Source: Bacteroidota bacterium
GTDB taxonomy: Bacteria > Bacteroidota > Ignavibacteria > OLB7
Length of the DNA stretch: 64,000 nucleotides
Assembly: GCA_018266795.1 (NCBI GenBank)
Contig: JAFDZV010000006.1
Location: forward strand, 124,001 to 188,000
Direction: 5' to 3'
Shown in pieces: positions 8,616 to 17,498 of this stretch. The notes below the pieces were generated by a model. It ran no database searches. It was not told where the DNA came from and was given only the letters and a program-made list of their open reading frames with translations. A program made the position numbers and the translations under genes. Every line of letters starts with the position of its first letter. Position 1 is the stretch's first letter.

Positions 8616-9906
8616 GCGCCGCGCATCGCCCACGGCATCAGGCCTTCTCCTTCTCCTTGCCGCACTGCTTCCGCAGGGAGTGATCCGCTCGCAGCCTGCC
8701 GAGGCAACCGCCGCCTTCTTCGACGCCATCCCCTTCATCGGATCCGCAGATTCCATGCGCGTGGACATGCTGCTCGCGATCCCGTACAGCGCGATATCGT
8801 TCGAACGCCAGGGCGGCGGCTACGTTGGGCGCTATCAGGCATCACTGAAGATCGAGACCACGGCTGGAGCAACGCTCAGCGACACCGCCTATGTTCGCAC
8901 GCTGAAGGCGTCCTCGTACGACCACACGAACGGCGAGAGCCCCTCCTACGAGTTCTATCAGCGAAGCGTCAACGTTCCCGCCCTCCCCTGCACCGCCACG
9001 ATGGATCTGGTCGATCTTCGCACCAATCTTCACAGCACACTTCACCGAACCATCGGCCCGGTGAAGAGAGTTGCCGGCGGCGTTATCCTGAGCGGACTGA
9101 TGCTGGTCAAGAAGATCCGCGAGGATTCCGGCTCGCACGTGATCACGCCGATGATCACCGAAAGCGTACGGCAGGATCAGGACGGTTACTTCCTGTTCTT
9201 CGAAGTGTACAATGGCCGCCAACCGGTTCAGTGCCTCGTGCGCGGCATCGTCCGCGACGGCAGGCGAACGCTGGGCGAGCCGGTGGTTGTCCGGCGCGAG
9301 ATTGCCGCGGGCGTGTCGCAGCAGTGGATACGGATGCCTGCCGCAGGCATGCCGCGTGGCACCTTCACGGCCGAGGTGCGGTTGTTCGACGCCGCGGACA
9401 CCGCCCACCCGCTTGCCACGGCTGCGCATGCGGTTCGATTCGAAGGGAGCGGCGTCAACGTCCCTTTGGCCGAGGAGGAGCTGGACGAGCGGATCGACGA
9501 GATGCGGTACGTTGCCAAGCAGAGCGACATGGACTACATCCGCGGCGGATCAACGCTCGCCGATCGCCAACGCCGCTACGCCGAGTTCTGGAACCAGCTC
9601 GATCCCACGCCCGGCACGGCCGCGAACGAGGCGCTGGATGAATACTTCGCCCGCGTCGACTACGCCAACGAACACTTCCGCAGCTACACGGCCGGCTGGA
9701 CGAGCGACAAGGGACGCGTCTACGTGCTCTTTGGTCCTCCGGACAACACCAGCAGCGATCCCTTCCGCACCGACAGCAGAGTGGTCGAGACATGGCACTA
9801 CTACAGACGCAACCTCCGCCTGATCTTTCTGGACGATACCGGCTTCGGCGACTTCCGCCTCACGACTCCGATTCCCGCCGGCGAGAAGTATCATTACGGA
9901 TCCTGA
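8587..9906 (+). CDS. Exported GWxTD domain protein
   Basis: A protein of about 439 residues with an N-terminal export signal (basic start, then GLLLLLAALL) and a C-terminal GWxTD domain. The signature GWTSDKGRVYVLFGPPD lies near residue 371, preceded by a helical segment with YVAKQSDMDYIRGGS and DYANEHFRSY. GWxTD proteins are widespread in Bacteroidota, Acidobacteria and relatives as exported proteins of unknown biochemical function. The frame stays open back to 8419, but the extra N-terminal residues would precede the signal peptide and lie under a better-looking small ORF; the GTG at 8587 puts the hydrophobic core about 18 residues from the start. The two genes after it are on the same strand, with a 46-base gap to the ATP-grasp gene, so co-transcription with that cassette is possible. 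Confidence 0.78.
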   Translation: MGKAFARSAERRASPTASGLLLLLAALLPQGVIRSQPAEATAAFFDAIPFIGSADSMRVDMLLAIPYSAISFERQGGGYVGRYQASLKIETTAGATLSDTAYVRTLKASSYDHTNGESPSYEFYQRSVNVPALPCTATMDLVDLRTNLHSTLHRTIGPVKRVAGGVILSGLMLVKKIREDSGSHVITPMITESVRQDQDGYFLFFEVYNGRQPVQCLVRGIVRDGRRTLGEPVVVRREIAAGVSQQWIRMPAAGMPRGTFTAEVRLFDAADTAHPLATAAHAVRFEGSGVNVPLAEEELDERIDEMRYVAKQSDMDYIRGGSTLADRQRRYAEFWNQLDPTPGTAANEALDEYFARVDYANEHFRSYTAGWTSDKGRVYVLFGPPDNTSSDPFRTDSRVVETWHYYRRNLRLIFLDDTGFGDFRLTTPIPAGEKYHYGS

Positions 9907-9952
9907 CGCCGCCCGGCAGACCGCACCGCACTCGAGCAATCCGGACCATTAC

Positions 9953-11272
9953 GTGCAACAACCCGATCGACAGATTCCGTCCGCAGAAGGCGACCCCACG
10001 GCGAGCACCGGCTCCGTTCAGGAGAACACGCCCGGGTACCACCAGTTCGCCCAGGAACTCTATGCCACGAACATCATCAGCGATCCGTGGCTGGAGGGAC
10101 AGGAACGATTTCGCCTGGACCCCGTGGTACTGAGCCCGGAAGTCTACGCCCGGCTCTGCACGGCCGGTGAAGCCGTTGCGCGCGTGTACGACGAACTGGC
10201 CCGTATCGTATGGGAACGTCCGGACCTGCTGGACGATTACTTCGCGTTGACACCGTACCAGAAGCTGATGTGGCTGGCCTCCGAGGCACGATGGCACGGC
10301 ATCGCGCGGCTGGATCTGTTTCTTCTCCCCGACGGACGCGTGCAGGCGTGCGAGATGAACTCCGATACTCCGAGCGGCGAGGCCGAGACAGTCATCATCA
10401 ATGCCATGCGGCACGTTCACCATCCGGAGCTGCACGATCCCAACGGCGGCATGGAGGAGCGTTTCGTACGGATGGTGACGCGGATGCACCGCGGCGGCCA
10501 GAGCGACATGCGGAGCCTCACGGTGGGAATCGTCTACCCTACCGACCTGCCGGAGGATCTCTCGATGATTGCACTGTACCGAGCCTGGTTCGAGAAGCGC
10601 GGCTGCAACGTCGTGCTCGGCTCTCCGTTCAATATCCACAGCGCTCCGGACGGACGCGCTATGTTGTTCGACACTCCGCTCGATATCGCAATACGACATT
10701 ACAAGACCGATTGGTGGGGCGAACGCATTCCCGCCTGGGGGGACGAGGAGGACTACGAGGATCCGGACCCGATCGACGGGCCGCTGCGCGCAATGCTGGA
10801 TGCCGACGCGCGCGGCGCCACCGCCGTGGTCAATCCGTTCGGCGCGGTGCTCACGCAGAACAAGCTGACGATGTCCTTCCTGTGGGATCGGATGGATCTC
10901 TTCTCCGAGGAGTCGCGCCGTGCGATCGTCAGGTACATCCCGGAGACCCGGCGCCTGCGCGATCTGGAGCATGGGAACATCGCACGCGAGGATTGGGTGC
11001 TCAAGTCGGACTATGGATGCGAAGGGAGCGAGGTCGTGATCGGAGGTCTCGCGGACGATGCCATATGGCAGGAGTCGCTGGAGGCAGCCACACCGGAACG
11101 TTGGGTGGTGCAGCGGTTCTTCGAGGCGGCCGTTGATGATGCCGGCAACATCGCGAACTACGGGCTGTACGTGATCGCCGGAGAGGCCGCGGAAATCTAC
11201 ACGCGCCTCTCTCCCACTGCCACGGACTACAGTACGGCATCCGCGCCAACCTTCATTCGAAAGAGAGGATGA
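9953..11272 (+). CDS. Glutathionylspermidine-synthase-like ATP-grasp ligase
   Basis: A 439-residue protein of the GspS-like ATP-grasp family (the family of E. coli YgiC and YjfC). These enzymes use ATP to form amide bonds, classically between a peptide carboxylate and an amine. Family landmarks are an N-terminal pre-ATP-grasp domain; RLDLFLLPDGRVQACEMNSDTPSGEAE around residues 118-145, where the CEMNSD..G..E stretch matches the metal/substrate region; and KSDYGCEGSEVVIG around residue 350 followed by ERWVVQRFF, the nucleotide-binding beta strands. There is no N-terminal CHAP amidase domain, so this is the synthetase half only. Translation starts at a GTG. It is followed by a lipoprotein gene and a third gene on the same strand, as in the YgiB-YgiC arrangement. 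The true acceptor is unknown; glutathionylspermidine itself is not implied. Confidence 0.8.
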   Translation: MQQPDRQIPSAEGDPTASTGSVQENTPGYHQFAQELYATNIISDPWLEGQERFRLDPVVLSPEVYARLCTAGEAVARVYDELARIVWERPDLLDDYFALTPYQKLMWLASEARWHGIARLDLFLLPDGRVQACEMNSDTPSGEAETVIINAMRHVHHPELHDPNGGMEERFVRMVTRMHRGGQSDMRSLTVGIVYPTDLPEDLSMIALYRAWFEKRGCNVVLGSPFNIHSAPDGRAMLFDTPLDIAIRHYKTDWWGERIPAWGDEEDYEDPDPIDGPLRAMLDADARGATAVVNPFGAVLTQNKLTMSFLWDRMDLFSEESRRAIVRYIPETRRLRDLEHGNIAREDWVLKSDYGCEGSEVVIGGLADDAIWQESLEAATPERWVVQRFFEAAVDDAGNIANYGLYVIAGEAAEIYTRLSPTATDYSTASAPTFIRKRG

Positions 11273-11481
11273 TCGTAGCATCGCGATCGCTATCTTCGCG
11301 AATTCGGTTTGCAGGGGGAAGCCTGCACGTCCACCCCGGCCGTGGCATCCGCATGTCCGTTTCACGATGCCTCGCAGGCCCGGCCGGCAGACCCGGCTTG
11401 CAGGCCTGACCCGACAGCACGTGCCGCGGCATACAGCAACGTCATCTACTCAACGCCCACCGAAGAGGAAGCAACTACGTC

Positions 11482-12789
11482 ATGAAGGAGAAGAAGAACG
11501 AAACGTCCGGCGCCCCATGGTGGAAGGAAATGCTCACGCGTCGCGAGGCGAACTCGCGGATCGTGAAGTTCGGCCTTACTGCCGCATTGCTCAGTTCCGC
11601 TGGGATCGTACAGGGATGCGGCGGCGACGATGATGACGAGGATGTGGATCGCGACGCGCTGGAGCTTCAGCAGAAGGAAGGATGGAATGTCGGCTCCACG
11701 AATCGCACGCTGGTTCTCTCCAACACCGCCTCGTCGGACAGCAAGGGCTCGATCAACTGGTCAACCTATCTCGATCCGCAGGCGCTGTTGAAGGCCTACC
11801 AGCCGCACAACAGCGCATGGCAGCCGTTCGTTGTCACCACGCTCGTGCAGTCGCTGGGGCAGGCGTCGTTGCGCAGCCAGATGAAGCCGGTCTATTCCCG
11901 ATCGATGGAGGAAGCGTACAGCCGCGGACTGGGCATGCGCGAGATCCTCTTGAAGAGCAAGAACGCCGGCTCCACCTTGCTGGTGGTGGATCTGCCCGGC
12001 CCGGAGTCCGTTGCCTACGGTGCGGCGCTCGCGGATGTGGCCGATCCCGTGATCACCTACGACAACTGGCCCCACCCGCTCGGCGTGGTTCACTCGCAGG
12101 AGACGCTGGGCGCAATGCTCTACTACGCCGCCGAGATCTCCGAAAAGAGCGCCAAGCGCGCGGCCGATGCGCCGGCGGTCTTCCTGCTGGACAGCAACCG
12201 CCTCAATGACTTCAGCAACCCGGACACGCAGTTCGACAACCGATATCTGGCCAAGCTCCCCACCGCGGACAAGCTCGTGGAGAAGAAGATCACCACCGTG
12301 ATGTATGCGGTGCCGGACAAGTCGCGCACAACGGAACTGGATGATATCAACGAGGACTTCGCGCTCTTCAAGGACAAGGGAATCAATGTTTCGATGGTGA
12401 CCCTGTCTGACTTCCAGCCCGATCCGAACGCGACCACCACATCTGCGGCAGGTGGAGGCACCTACGTGCACAACACGTACTACTACGGCGGCGGCATGAT
12501 GTACTCCCCGTGGTTCTACTATCACTACCCGGTCTACGTGCCGATGTATTCCATACCGTCGCGCACCCACCTCCCATCCACCTCGCTCTCGGGAAGCACC
12601 TACTCACCGGTACGCCGGCCGACAGTGTTCTCGTCGCGATCGGTTGGCGGCCGCGCCGGCATCGGCAAGCAGCGCCCCACCGGCTTCGGGCGTGTCTCCA
12701 CACGGGTGGGTGCGGACGGACACACCACCGGCATCCGGGCCGGGCGGTCCGGCTCGTTCGGCCGCGCCCGCGGCGGCTCGTCATCGTAG
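11482..12789 (+). CDS. Putative lipoprotein with Ser/Gly/Arg-rich C-terminal tail
   Basis: A 435-residue protein. Residues 28-46 form a hydrophobic segment ending IVQGC, which reads as a lipobox with Cys46 as the acylated residue, followed by an acidic spacer (GGDDDDED). A pair of Arg residues (LTRREANSR) precedes the hydrophobic core. Residues 60-320 look globular (for example STLLVVDLPGPESVAYGAAL and PAVFLLDSNRLNDF) but match no family I recognise. From about residue 325 the sequence becomes low complexity: Tyr/Gly-rich, then Ser/Arg/Gly-rich, ending AGRSGSFGRARGGSSS. Similar Ser/Gly-rich tails end the E. coli lipoproteins YgiB and YjfM (DUF1190), which are also encoded beside GspS-like ligases. 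Position 3-prime of the ATP-grasp gene (209-base gap) suggests it is the partner or substrate; that is inference. Confidence 0.6.
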   Translation: MKEKKNETSGAPWWKEMLTRREANSRIVKFGLTAALLSSAGIVQGCGGDDDDEDVDRDALELQQKEGWNVGSTNRTLVLSNTASSDSKGSINWSTYLDPQALLKAYQPHNSAWQPFVVTTLVQSLGQASLRSQMKPVYSRSMEEAYSRGLGMREILLKSKNAGSTLLVVDLPGPESVAYGAALADVADPVITYDNWPHPLGVVHSQETLGAMLYYAAEISEKSAKRAADAPAVFLLDSNRLNDFSNPDTQFDNRYLAKLPTADKLVEKKITTVMYAVPDKSRTTELDDINEDFALFKDKGINVSMVTLSDFQPDPNATTTSAAGGGTYVHNTYYYGGGMMYSPWFYYHYPVYVPMYSIPSRTHLPSTSLSGSTYSPVRRPTVFSSRSVGGRAGIGKQRPTGFGRVSTRVGADGHTTGIRAGRSGSFGRARGGSSS

Positions 12790-12830
12790 GCCCCCTCACG
12801 GCATCAATCACATTCAACAACACGGCAGCA

Positions 12831-13475
12831 ATGAATCGTCGCGGCTTCTTCTCCTCGGTCTTTCATTCACGGGCCGACAGGGACCCGTTCTTCTTCGGCG
12901 TGCAATGCGTGATCAACATCGCCGGCGAGGACGCACTGCGCACCAACCTTCACCGCGTGATCGCCACCGGCGGAGAGAGCGAACTACCTGCGGACAAGCA
13001 CTCGCTCTACAAGCGGGTTACCGCACTGCTGCGTGAGAGCGTTCCGTTCATGGAGTACGGCTACTGGGACTATCTCACCGACGGCGACGAGGCAACCGAC
13101 GAGTTCAACAACTGGGTCGGCGAGATCGAGGCGACGATGGCAACCGAGGAGGAAGAGGTTGGCGATGCCGCGGACGAGGCGTTCCGCCTGAGCGCGGACA
13201 AGAACTACGTGGTGGTAACGATGGCCTTCCTGCTGGAGGCGGAGAATCTGCAGGAGGAAGTCTGCAACATCGTGGAGGCCATCGAGGAGAAGGATTACTT
13301 CACTCCGTACGGCTTCCAGCGCCTCATCGAGGCAGTGAACTACATCGACTTCGAGTACAGCCTGGGCGATGCGGTCTTCATCATGCCGGGAAATGAGACG
13401 GACGGGTTCTCCTGGACGGATATGCGCGGTGAAGGGTGGGAATATCTGAAGCCGATCATGGGAACCATCAACTGA
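12831..13475 (+). CDS. DUF1517-like protein, third gene of the ATP-grasp cassette
   Basis: A 214-residue soluble, acidic protein starting MNRRGFFSSVFHSRAD. The pattern of a short hydrophobic start, an ALRTNLHRVIATGGES helix, VTALLRESVPFMEYGYWDY, an EFNNWVGEIEATMATEEEE helix, then the strand YVVVTMAFLLEAE, a helix, AVNYIDFEYSLGDAVFIMPGN and a terminal D...EGWEYLKPI resembles the overall plan of DUF1517 proteins of cyanobacteria and plastids. The resemblance is a by-eye pattern only. It follows the lipoprotein gene by 41 bases on the same strand, so the three genes probably form one transcript. Start chosen at the first ATG after the preceding stop; a longer in-frame extension would overlap the lipoprotein's Ser/Gly tail and is not protein-like. 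Confidence 0.6.
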   Translation: MNRRGFFSSVFHSRADRDPFFFGVQCVINIAGEDALRTNLHRVIATGGESELPADKHSLYKRVTALLRESVPFMEYGYWDYLTDGDEATDEFNNWVGEIEATMATEEEEVGDAADEAFRLSADKNYVVVTMAFLLEAENLQEEVCNIVEAIEEKDYFTPYGFQRLIEAVNYIDFEYSLGDAVFIMPGNETDGFSWTDMRGEGWEYLKPIMGTIN

Positions 13476-13625
13476 GCCCGGGGCCTGGAGGAATGGGCCT
13501 GAGTAAAACGCGGACCCAACGTGCTGCTGAGCGCATGGTGAATTGCTTCCCGCAGGTACAGAGGAGTACGCACGCCCCCCTGCTTCAGGCCGACCTCGTT
13601 CCAACTCATCTCTCAAGGAATACAT

Positions 13626-14012
13626 ATGAATCGTGTATCTGGAATCGGTGGCATCTTCTTCAAAGCCAAGAACCCTGCACTCCTTCGCGAGTGGTACCGC
13701 ACGCACCTCGGAGTCGACGTCACCGAGTGGGGAGGTGCCGTCTTTCGCTGGCAGAGCCCGGATAATCCTACCGGCGAAGGAACAACTGCATGGGCGATCT
13801 TCGACGACACCTCCACGTACTTCGCTCCGAGCACGTCGGCGTTCATGATCAACTATCGCGTGGAAGATCTGCACGCAGTGTTGGCCGCCCTTCGAGCCGA
13901 GGGATGCGATGTCGACGAGAAGGTCGACGAATCCGAGTATGGGAAGTTCGGGTGGGTGATGGACCCGGAGGGCAATCGGATCGAACTATGGCAGCCCCCT
14001 GCGGGCACGTGA
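13626..14012 (+). CDS. VOC (glyoxalase/bleomycin-resistance/dioxygenase) family protein
   Basis: A 128-residue single vicinal-oxygen-chelate domain: two beta-alpha-beta-beta-beta halves, starting RVSGIGGIFFKAKNPALLREWYRTHLGV and ending YGKFGWVMDPEGNRIELWQPP. The second half carries the conserved D-P-E-G-N-x-I-E-L-W motif, whose Glu is normally a metal ligand. The N-terminal metal position, usually His or Gln, is not obvious (IFFKAKN), so activity cannot be assumed. An AAGGA ribosome-binding site at 13615-13619 lies 6 bases before the ATG, one of the few clear Shine-Dalgarno sites in the window. It stands alone between the ATP-grasp cassette and a convergent gene. Substrate unknown; members include glyoxalase I, dioxygenases and drug-binding proteins. 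Confidence 0.8.
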   Translation: MNRVSGIGGIFFKAKNPALLREWYRTHLGVDVTEWGGAVFRWQSPDNPTGEGTTAWAIFDDTSTYFAPSTSAFMINYRVEDLHAVLAALRAEGCDVDEKVDESEYGKFGWVMDPEGNRIELWQPPAGT

Positions 14013-14148
14013 GTACTCGAGATTCGTTCCAGGATCGCCGCGGTTGAATCGGGATGGCGCCTCTTCGGCCGGGCGCAGAGGCATTCTTATGCCATGAACG
14101 ATCTTCTGCTCGATGACGCCGGCCGGTGATCAACGTCCGTAACGAACT

Positions 14149-17100
14149 CTAGAAGTCGTATCCGAGCGAGATATAGTACGACGGCATGCTCCACGCATCG
14201 AGGTTGTACCGCCATGCTACGTCGAAGCGGACGGGAAACCCGAGCACATACGCGCGCAGGCCGACTCCGGAACCAAGCAGCAGATCGTCCGTCACCAGCC
14301 TCCCCCCATCCTCGTACTTCGTTGCGTGAAACGTCCCGCTCCAGGCGGAGCCGGCATCGATGAACATCACACCGGATATGTACTGGAAGAGAACAGGCAG
14401 CGGCCCGCTGGCAAGCGCCCGGAACAGTGGGAAGCGGAACTCGAGATTGCCGAGCATGTACTTGGAGCCGAACTCCTCGTTGTAGCGATACCCGCGCAGC
14501 GGATAGCCCGGCGTAAGGAAGGTGAAGTCCTCCGCGTTCTGAACCGGAAGCGTGTTGTTGCGAACGTCGTAGTTGAACCAGTTCTCCACGCCACCTACAA
14601 AGAACTTCTGCGGATTCGGTCCGAAGCTTGCACCTCCGGAGAAGCGTGCGCCCAGGCTGTACGCCCCCTCCTTCCCGAACGGGAAGTAATGGCGGAAGTC
14701 GCCCATCAACGTGTAGAAGCCCACGCCCCCAGAGCTCAGTTTCGGGCTCGCCATCAGTGTTGCGAAGTAGCGCGAGCCGCGCGACGGGTTGAACGCCCAC
14801 ATCGTGGTGTTATCGAACACATAGGAGAGGCTCGGCACCAGCAGCAGCTTCGATTGATAGGTCAGCGCGTTCCCTTCCAGCGGCTCGCGCGATACATCGA
14901 TGAGGCTGAGGTTCATATCCAGCCGGTTGAACCGGCTGAACGGTTTCGATGCATGCCCCGCAATTCCGTACTGTCGGAAACGTGTCAGATACTCCTGGCC
15001 GCTCCCTTCGTCCGTCACGTAGAGAAAACGCGACGAGTGGAACAGGTCGAAGCCGTAATCAATCTGCTTGGGGAGATAGGAATAGCTGAGAAGGAAGTCG
15101 CTGTTCTTCAGATCGAGCAGAAGGCTCATCGCCAGATAGATCTGATGATCGCCGAGCATGTCGCTGAACAGCATCTGCGTCACGCCCTGCACGCCGTAGA
15201 ACGACGTGTAGTTTCCCGTGGCCTGAATGATATCGGGCGTAAACTTCACCTTGTAGTCGCGCGCAGCGTAATCGCCGGCAACCAGATGCGTATCGTCCGG
15301 CTCATCGAGCGAGGAGTCCGCACCATCCGCAACACCGGTCAGGGCGCCTGCGGCGCCGCGCCGCTCGGGCACCGCATCGGTTGGGTCGATACGCACCGGA
15401 CCATATCCCTCGAGCGGCGTAACCACCGTCACCGGCGGAACCGTTGCCGGCATGCTGCTGTCCGGGCTCGCCGCCGCAGCCAACCGTTTCAGATACGAGG
15501 TTCGCGCAAGCGTGTCGCCATCCACATGGGCGGCTACCGGCATCCGCATCAGAAAGATGTCCTGCCCGTCACCGTTCCATGCCGTGAACGCCAGCATGCC
15601 GCCGTCGTGCGACGCTGTAAGCTGCTCGATCCCGCTGATGGAGTTCGTGATGGGACGCGCGGTTGCGGCTCCGGAGTCCAGCATGTACACATTGCCGATC
15701 CCGTTCTGCTCCGAGATGTACAGCAGCCGTCCTCCCGGCATCGGCGTGGGCGCGCTCTCGGCAACCTTGTCGGAGAAGGTCACCCGACGCAGCGCACGCG
15801 TTGCAACGTCGATCTCGAAAATGTCGTGCGCGTTGTAGTCGTAGTTCCAGATCAGGAAGTTGTCGCGGTTGTATCGCGCAATCGGATTGTCCCGCCGGTC
15901 CGAGAGGAAGTAGAGCGACCGCCCGTCCGTTGACCACGCCGGCTCCGCGTCGGTGAAGATGTCGTCCGTGAGATTCGTCAGCCGATGCTCCGCCAGATCG
16001 AACGTGAAGATGTCCGAGTGATCTCCTCTGATTCCCTGGAACGCAAGCGTCCTGCCGTCGGGGGACCAGTCCACCGAGTAGATGCCGTCCAGATCGAACA
16101 CCAGCTTCTGCTCCTCCTCGGTCTCCACGTCCACGATGTAGATTGCGTCGCGCCCGCCGGACTTCACCGCGAGTGAGATCTTCCTGCCGTCCGGCGACCA
16201 CGCGATCGAGGGCGTTACCAGATGGAGTTCCTCGAAGTCCACATTCTCCTCCCCCTCCACCAGCTTCACGGCCTTCTTGGGATTCCCCACCGGCATCACG
16301 TATACCGAGCGGTTCTCGTCGCGATCGGAGATGAACGCAATCTTGTCGCCGTTCGGCGAGAGCGAGGGTGACGTATTGAAGAACGACTCCTCGTGCCTGT
16401 GATCGGTGAGCCGCTGCGCAAAGTCACCCGGGCGCTTGCGATCGGCTACGTCCGGCCAGTAGAGTTTCTTCAGATCGTAGAGCCACTGGTCGGAGAACTC
16501 CTCCACCGTCTTGCCGAACGCCCCGCGGAACGCCGCGTCAAGGTCGCCCGTCGTCTTCGCCCGATTCAACAGTTCACCGATCTTCTCGCGGCCGTAGGTC
16601 TGCTCCACATACCAGTAGAATGCCTGACCGCCGCGATAGGCGAAATAGCCGTCCAGATATTCGAGCGGCGGCAGATACTCGCCGATAACCGCGTCGCGGA
16701 TGAACATGTCGGTCTGAATGTCGTAGCCGTTCTCGGACTCGAACTCCGCCAGCCCCTCGTTCATCCATATCGGCAGCATGAAGCGGATGTTGTTCGTGAT
16801 CAACGACTGTATCGTTCCCCCGTAGAACTTGTCGTTGAGAACCGCGTGTACCAGCTCGTGATGAACCACATGACGGAACTTCTCCCAATCCCCCTCGAAG
16901 GGGAGCGTCATGCGGTTCTTGAACAACTCCGTCACACCGCCAACCCCCTCCGGCAGATACTCGCTCACCACGTTGGTCTGCTGAAAGTCGTTCTTCGAAT
17001 TGTAGACGATGATCGGAATGCGGTTGGTGATGCGGTAACGCCAGTGCTTCTGAATGTCGTGCAATGCGTTCTCGGCAACGAACGCCGTGAACCTGGAGAG

Positions 17101-17298
17101 GTTCACGCCTGCCGAGTCGTAGAAATAGATGTCGAAGTGGTCAGTCTGGATGTACTTCCAGTCGAACGTTCTGTACTGAACCTTGTTCTTGCCGAAGTCC
17201 TGCGCGCGTGAGGCGAGCGCCGGCACCAGCAACAACGCAACAACAACCGAGAGCGGAAGTCGCGCGGCGTTGAAGACTATTCCGATGCAAGTGCGCAT
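14149..17298 (-). CDS. Exported metallopeptidase, beta-propeller and outer-membrane barrel fusion
   Basis: A 1,049-residue protein with three parts. After a signal peptide (core VVVALLLVPALASRA, then QDFGKN) comes a gluzincin peptidase-MA-like domain: zinc motif HHELVH around residues 146-151 and the downstream NEGLAEFE near 181-186, giving the third ligand. Residues about 290-585 hold at least five TolB/PD40 blades (SPNGDKIAFISDRDE, SPDGRKISLAVKSGG, SPDGRTLAFQGIRGD, STDGRSLYFLSDRRD). The C-terminal 400 residues are beta-strand-rich with PFSRFNRLDMNLSL, GSRYFATLMAS, YPLRGYRYNEEFGSKYMLGNLEFRFPL and a final aromatic SLGYDF, the hallmarks of a BamA/Omp85-superfamily surface-antigen barrel. It probably sits in the outer membrane with the propeller and peptidase in the periplasm. 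The upstream frame is open to 17502, but the signal peptide fixes the start at 17298. Confidence 0.8.
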   Translation of the reverse strand: MRTCIGIVFNAARLPLSVVVALLLVPALASRAQDFGKNKVQYRTFDWKYIQTDHFDIYFYDSAGVNLSRFTAFVAENALHDIQKHWRYRITNRIPIIVYNSKNDFQQTNVVSEYLPEGVGGVTELFKNRMTLPFEGDWEKFRHVVHHELVHAVLNDKFYGGTIQSLITNNIRFMLPIWMNEGLAEFESENGYDIQTDMFIRDAVIGEYLPPLEYLDGYFAYRGGQAFYWYVEQTYGREKIGELLNRAKTTGDLDAAFRGAFGKTVEEFSDQWLYDLKKLYWPDVADRKRPGDFAQRLTDHRHEESFFNTSPSLSPNGDKIAFISDRDENRSVYVMPVGNPKKAVKLVEGEENVDFEELHLVTPSIAWSPDGRKISLAVKSGGRDAIYIVDVETEEEQKLVFDLDGIYSVDWSPDGRTLAFQGIRGDHSDIFTFDLAEHRLTNLTDDIFTDAEPAWSTDGRSLYFLSDRRDNPIARYNRDNFLIWNYDYNAHDIFEIDVATRALRRVTFSDKVAESAPTPMPGGRLLYISEQNGIGNVYMLDSGAATARPITNSISGIEQLTASHDGGMLAFTAWNGDGQDIFLMRMPVAAHVDGDTLARTSYLKRLAAAASPDSSMPATVPPVTVVTPLEGYGPVRIDPTDAVPERRGAAGALTGVADGADSSLDEPDDTHLVAGDYAARDYKVKFTPDIIQATGNYTSFYGVQGVTQMLFSDMLGDHQIYLAMSLLLDLKNSDFLLSYSYLPKQIDYGFDLFHSSRFLYVTDEGSGQEYLTRFRQYGIAGHASKPFSRFNRLDMNLSLIDVSREPLEGNALTYQSKLLLVPSLSYVFDNTTMWAFNPSRGSRYFATLMASPKLSSGGVGFYTLMGDFRHYFPFGKEGAYSLGARFSGGASFGPNPQKFFVGGVENWFNYDVRNNTLPVQNAEDFTFLTPGYPLRGYRYNEEFGSKYMLGNLEFRFPLFRALASGPLPVLFQYISGVMFIDAGSAWSGTFHATKYEDGGRLVTDDLLLGSGVGLRAYVLGFPVRFDVAWRYNLDAWSMPSYYISLGYDF

Positions 17299-17498
17299 GG
17301 CCGCAGGCAGATGGGGTTTGCCGATCAGGGATGATGATCGCAGTCCTGACGAAGACCGATCGCAACGGTAAGATCGACGCAACCGATGATGCGGCATTGT
17401 ATTCAATATGGCGGACCCGGACAAGTACTCTTTTGAGTTCCTGCGCGCCTGGTGTGACGGGCGGGGCACCGCATCCGTTCCCGGCCGGCGGCACACGC

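Noticed and set aside
9953..11272. True glutathionylspermidine synthetase/amidase
   Set aside because: No CHAP amidase domain is present, and glutathione/spermidine pathway genes are not visible; only the ATP-grasp half and its paralogue-like context are supported.
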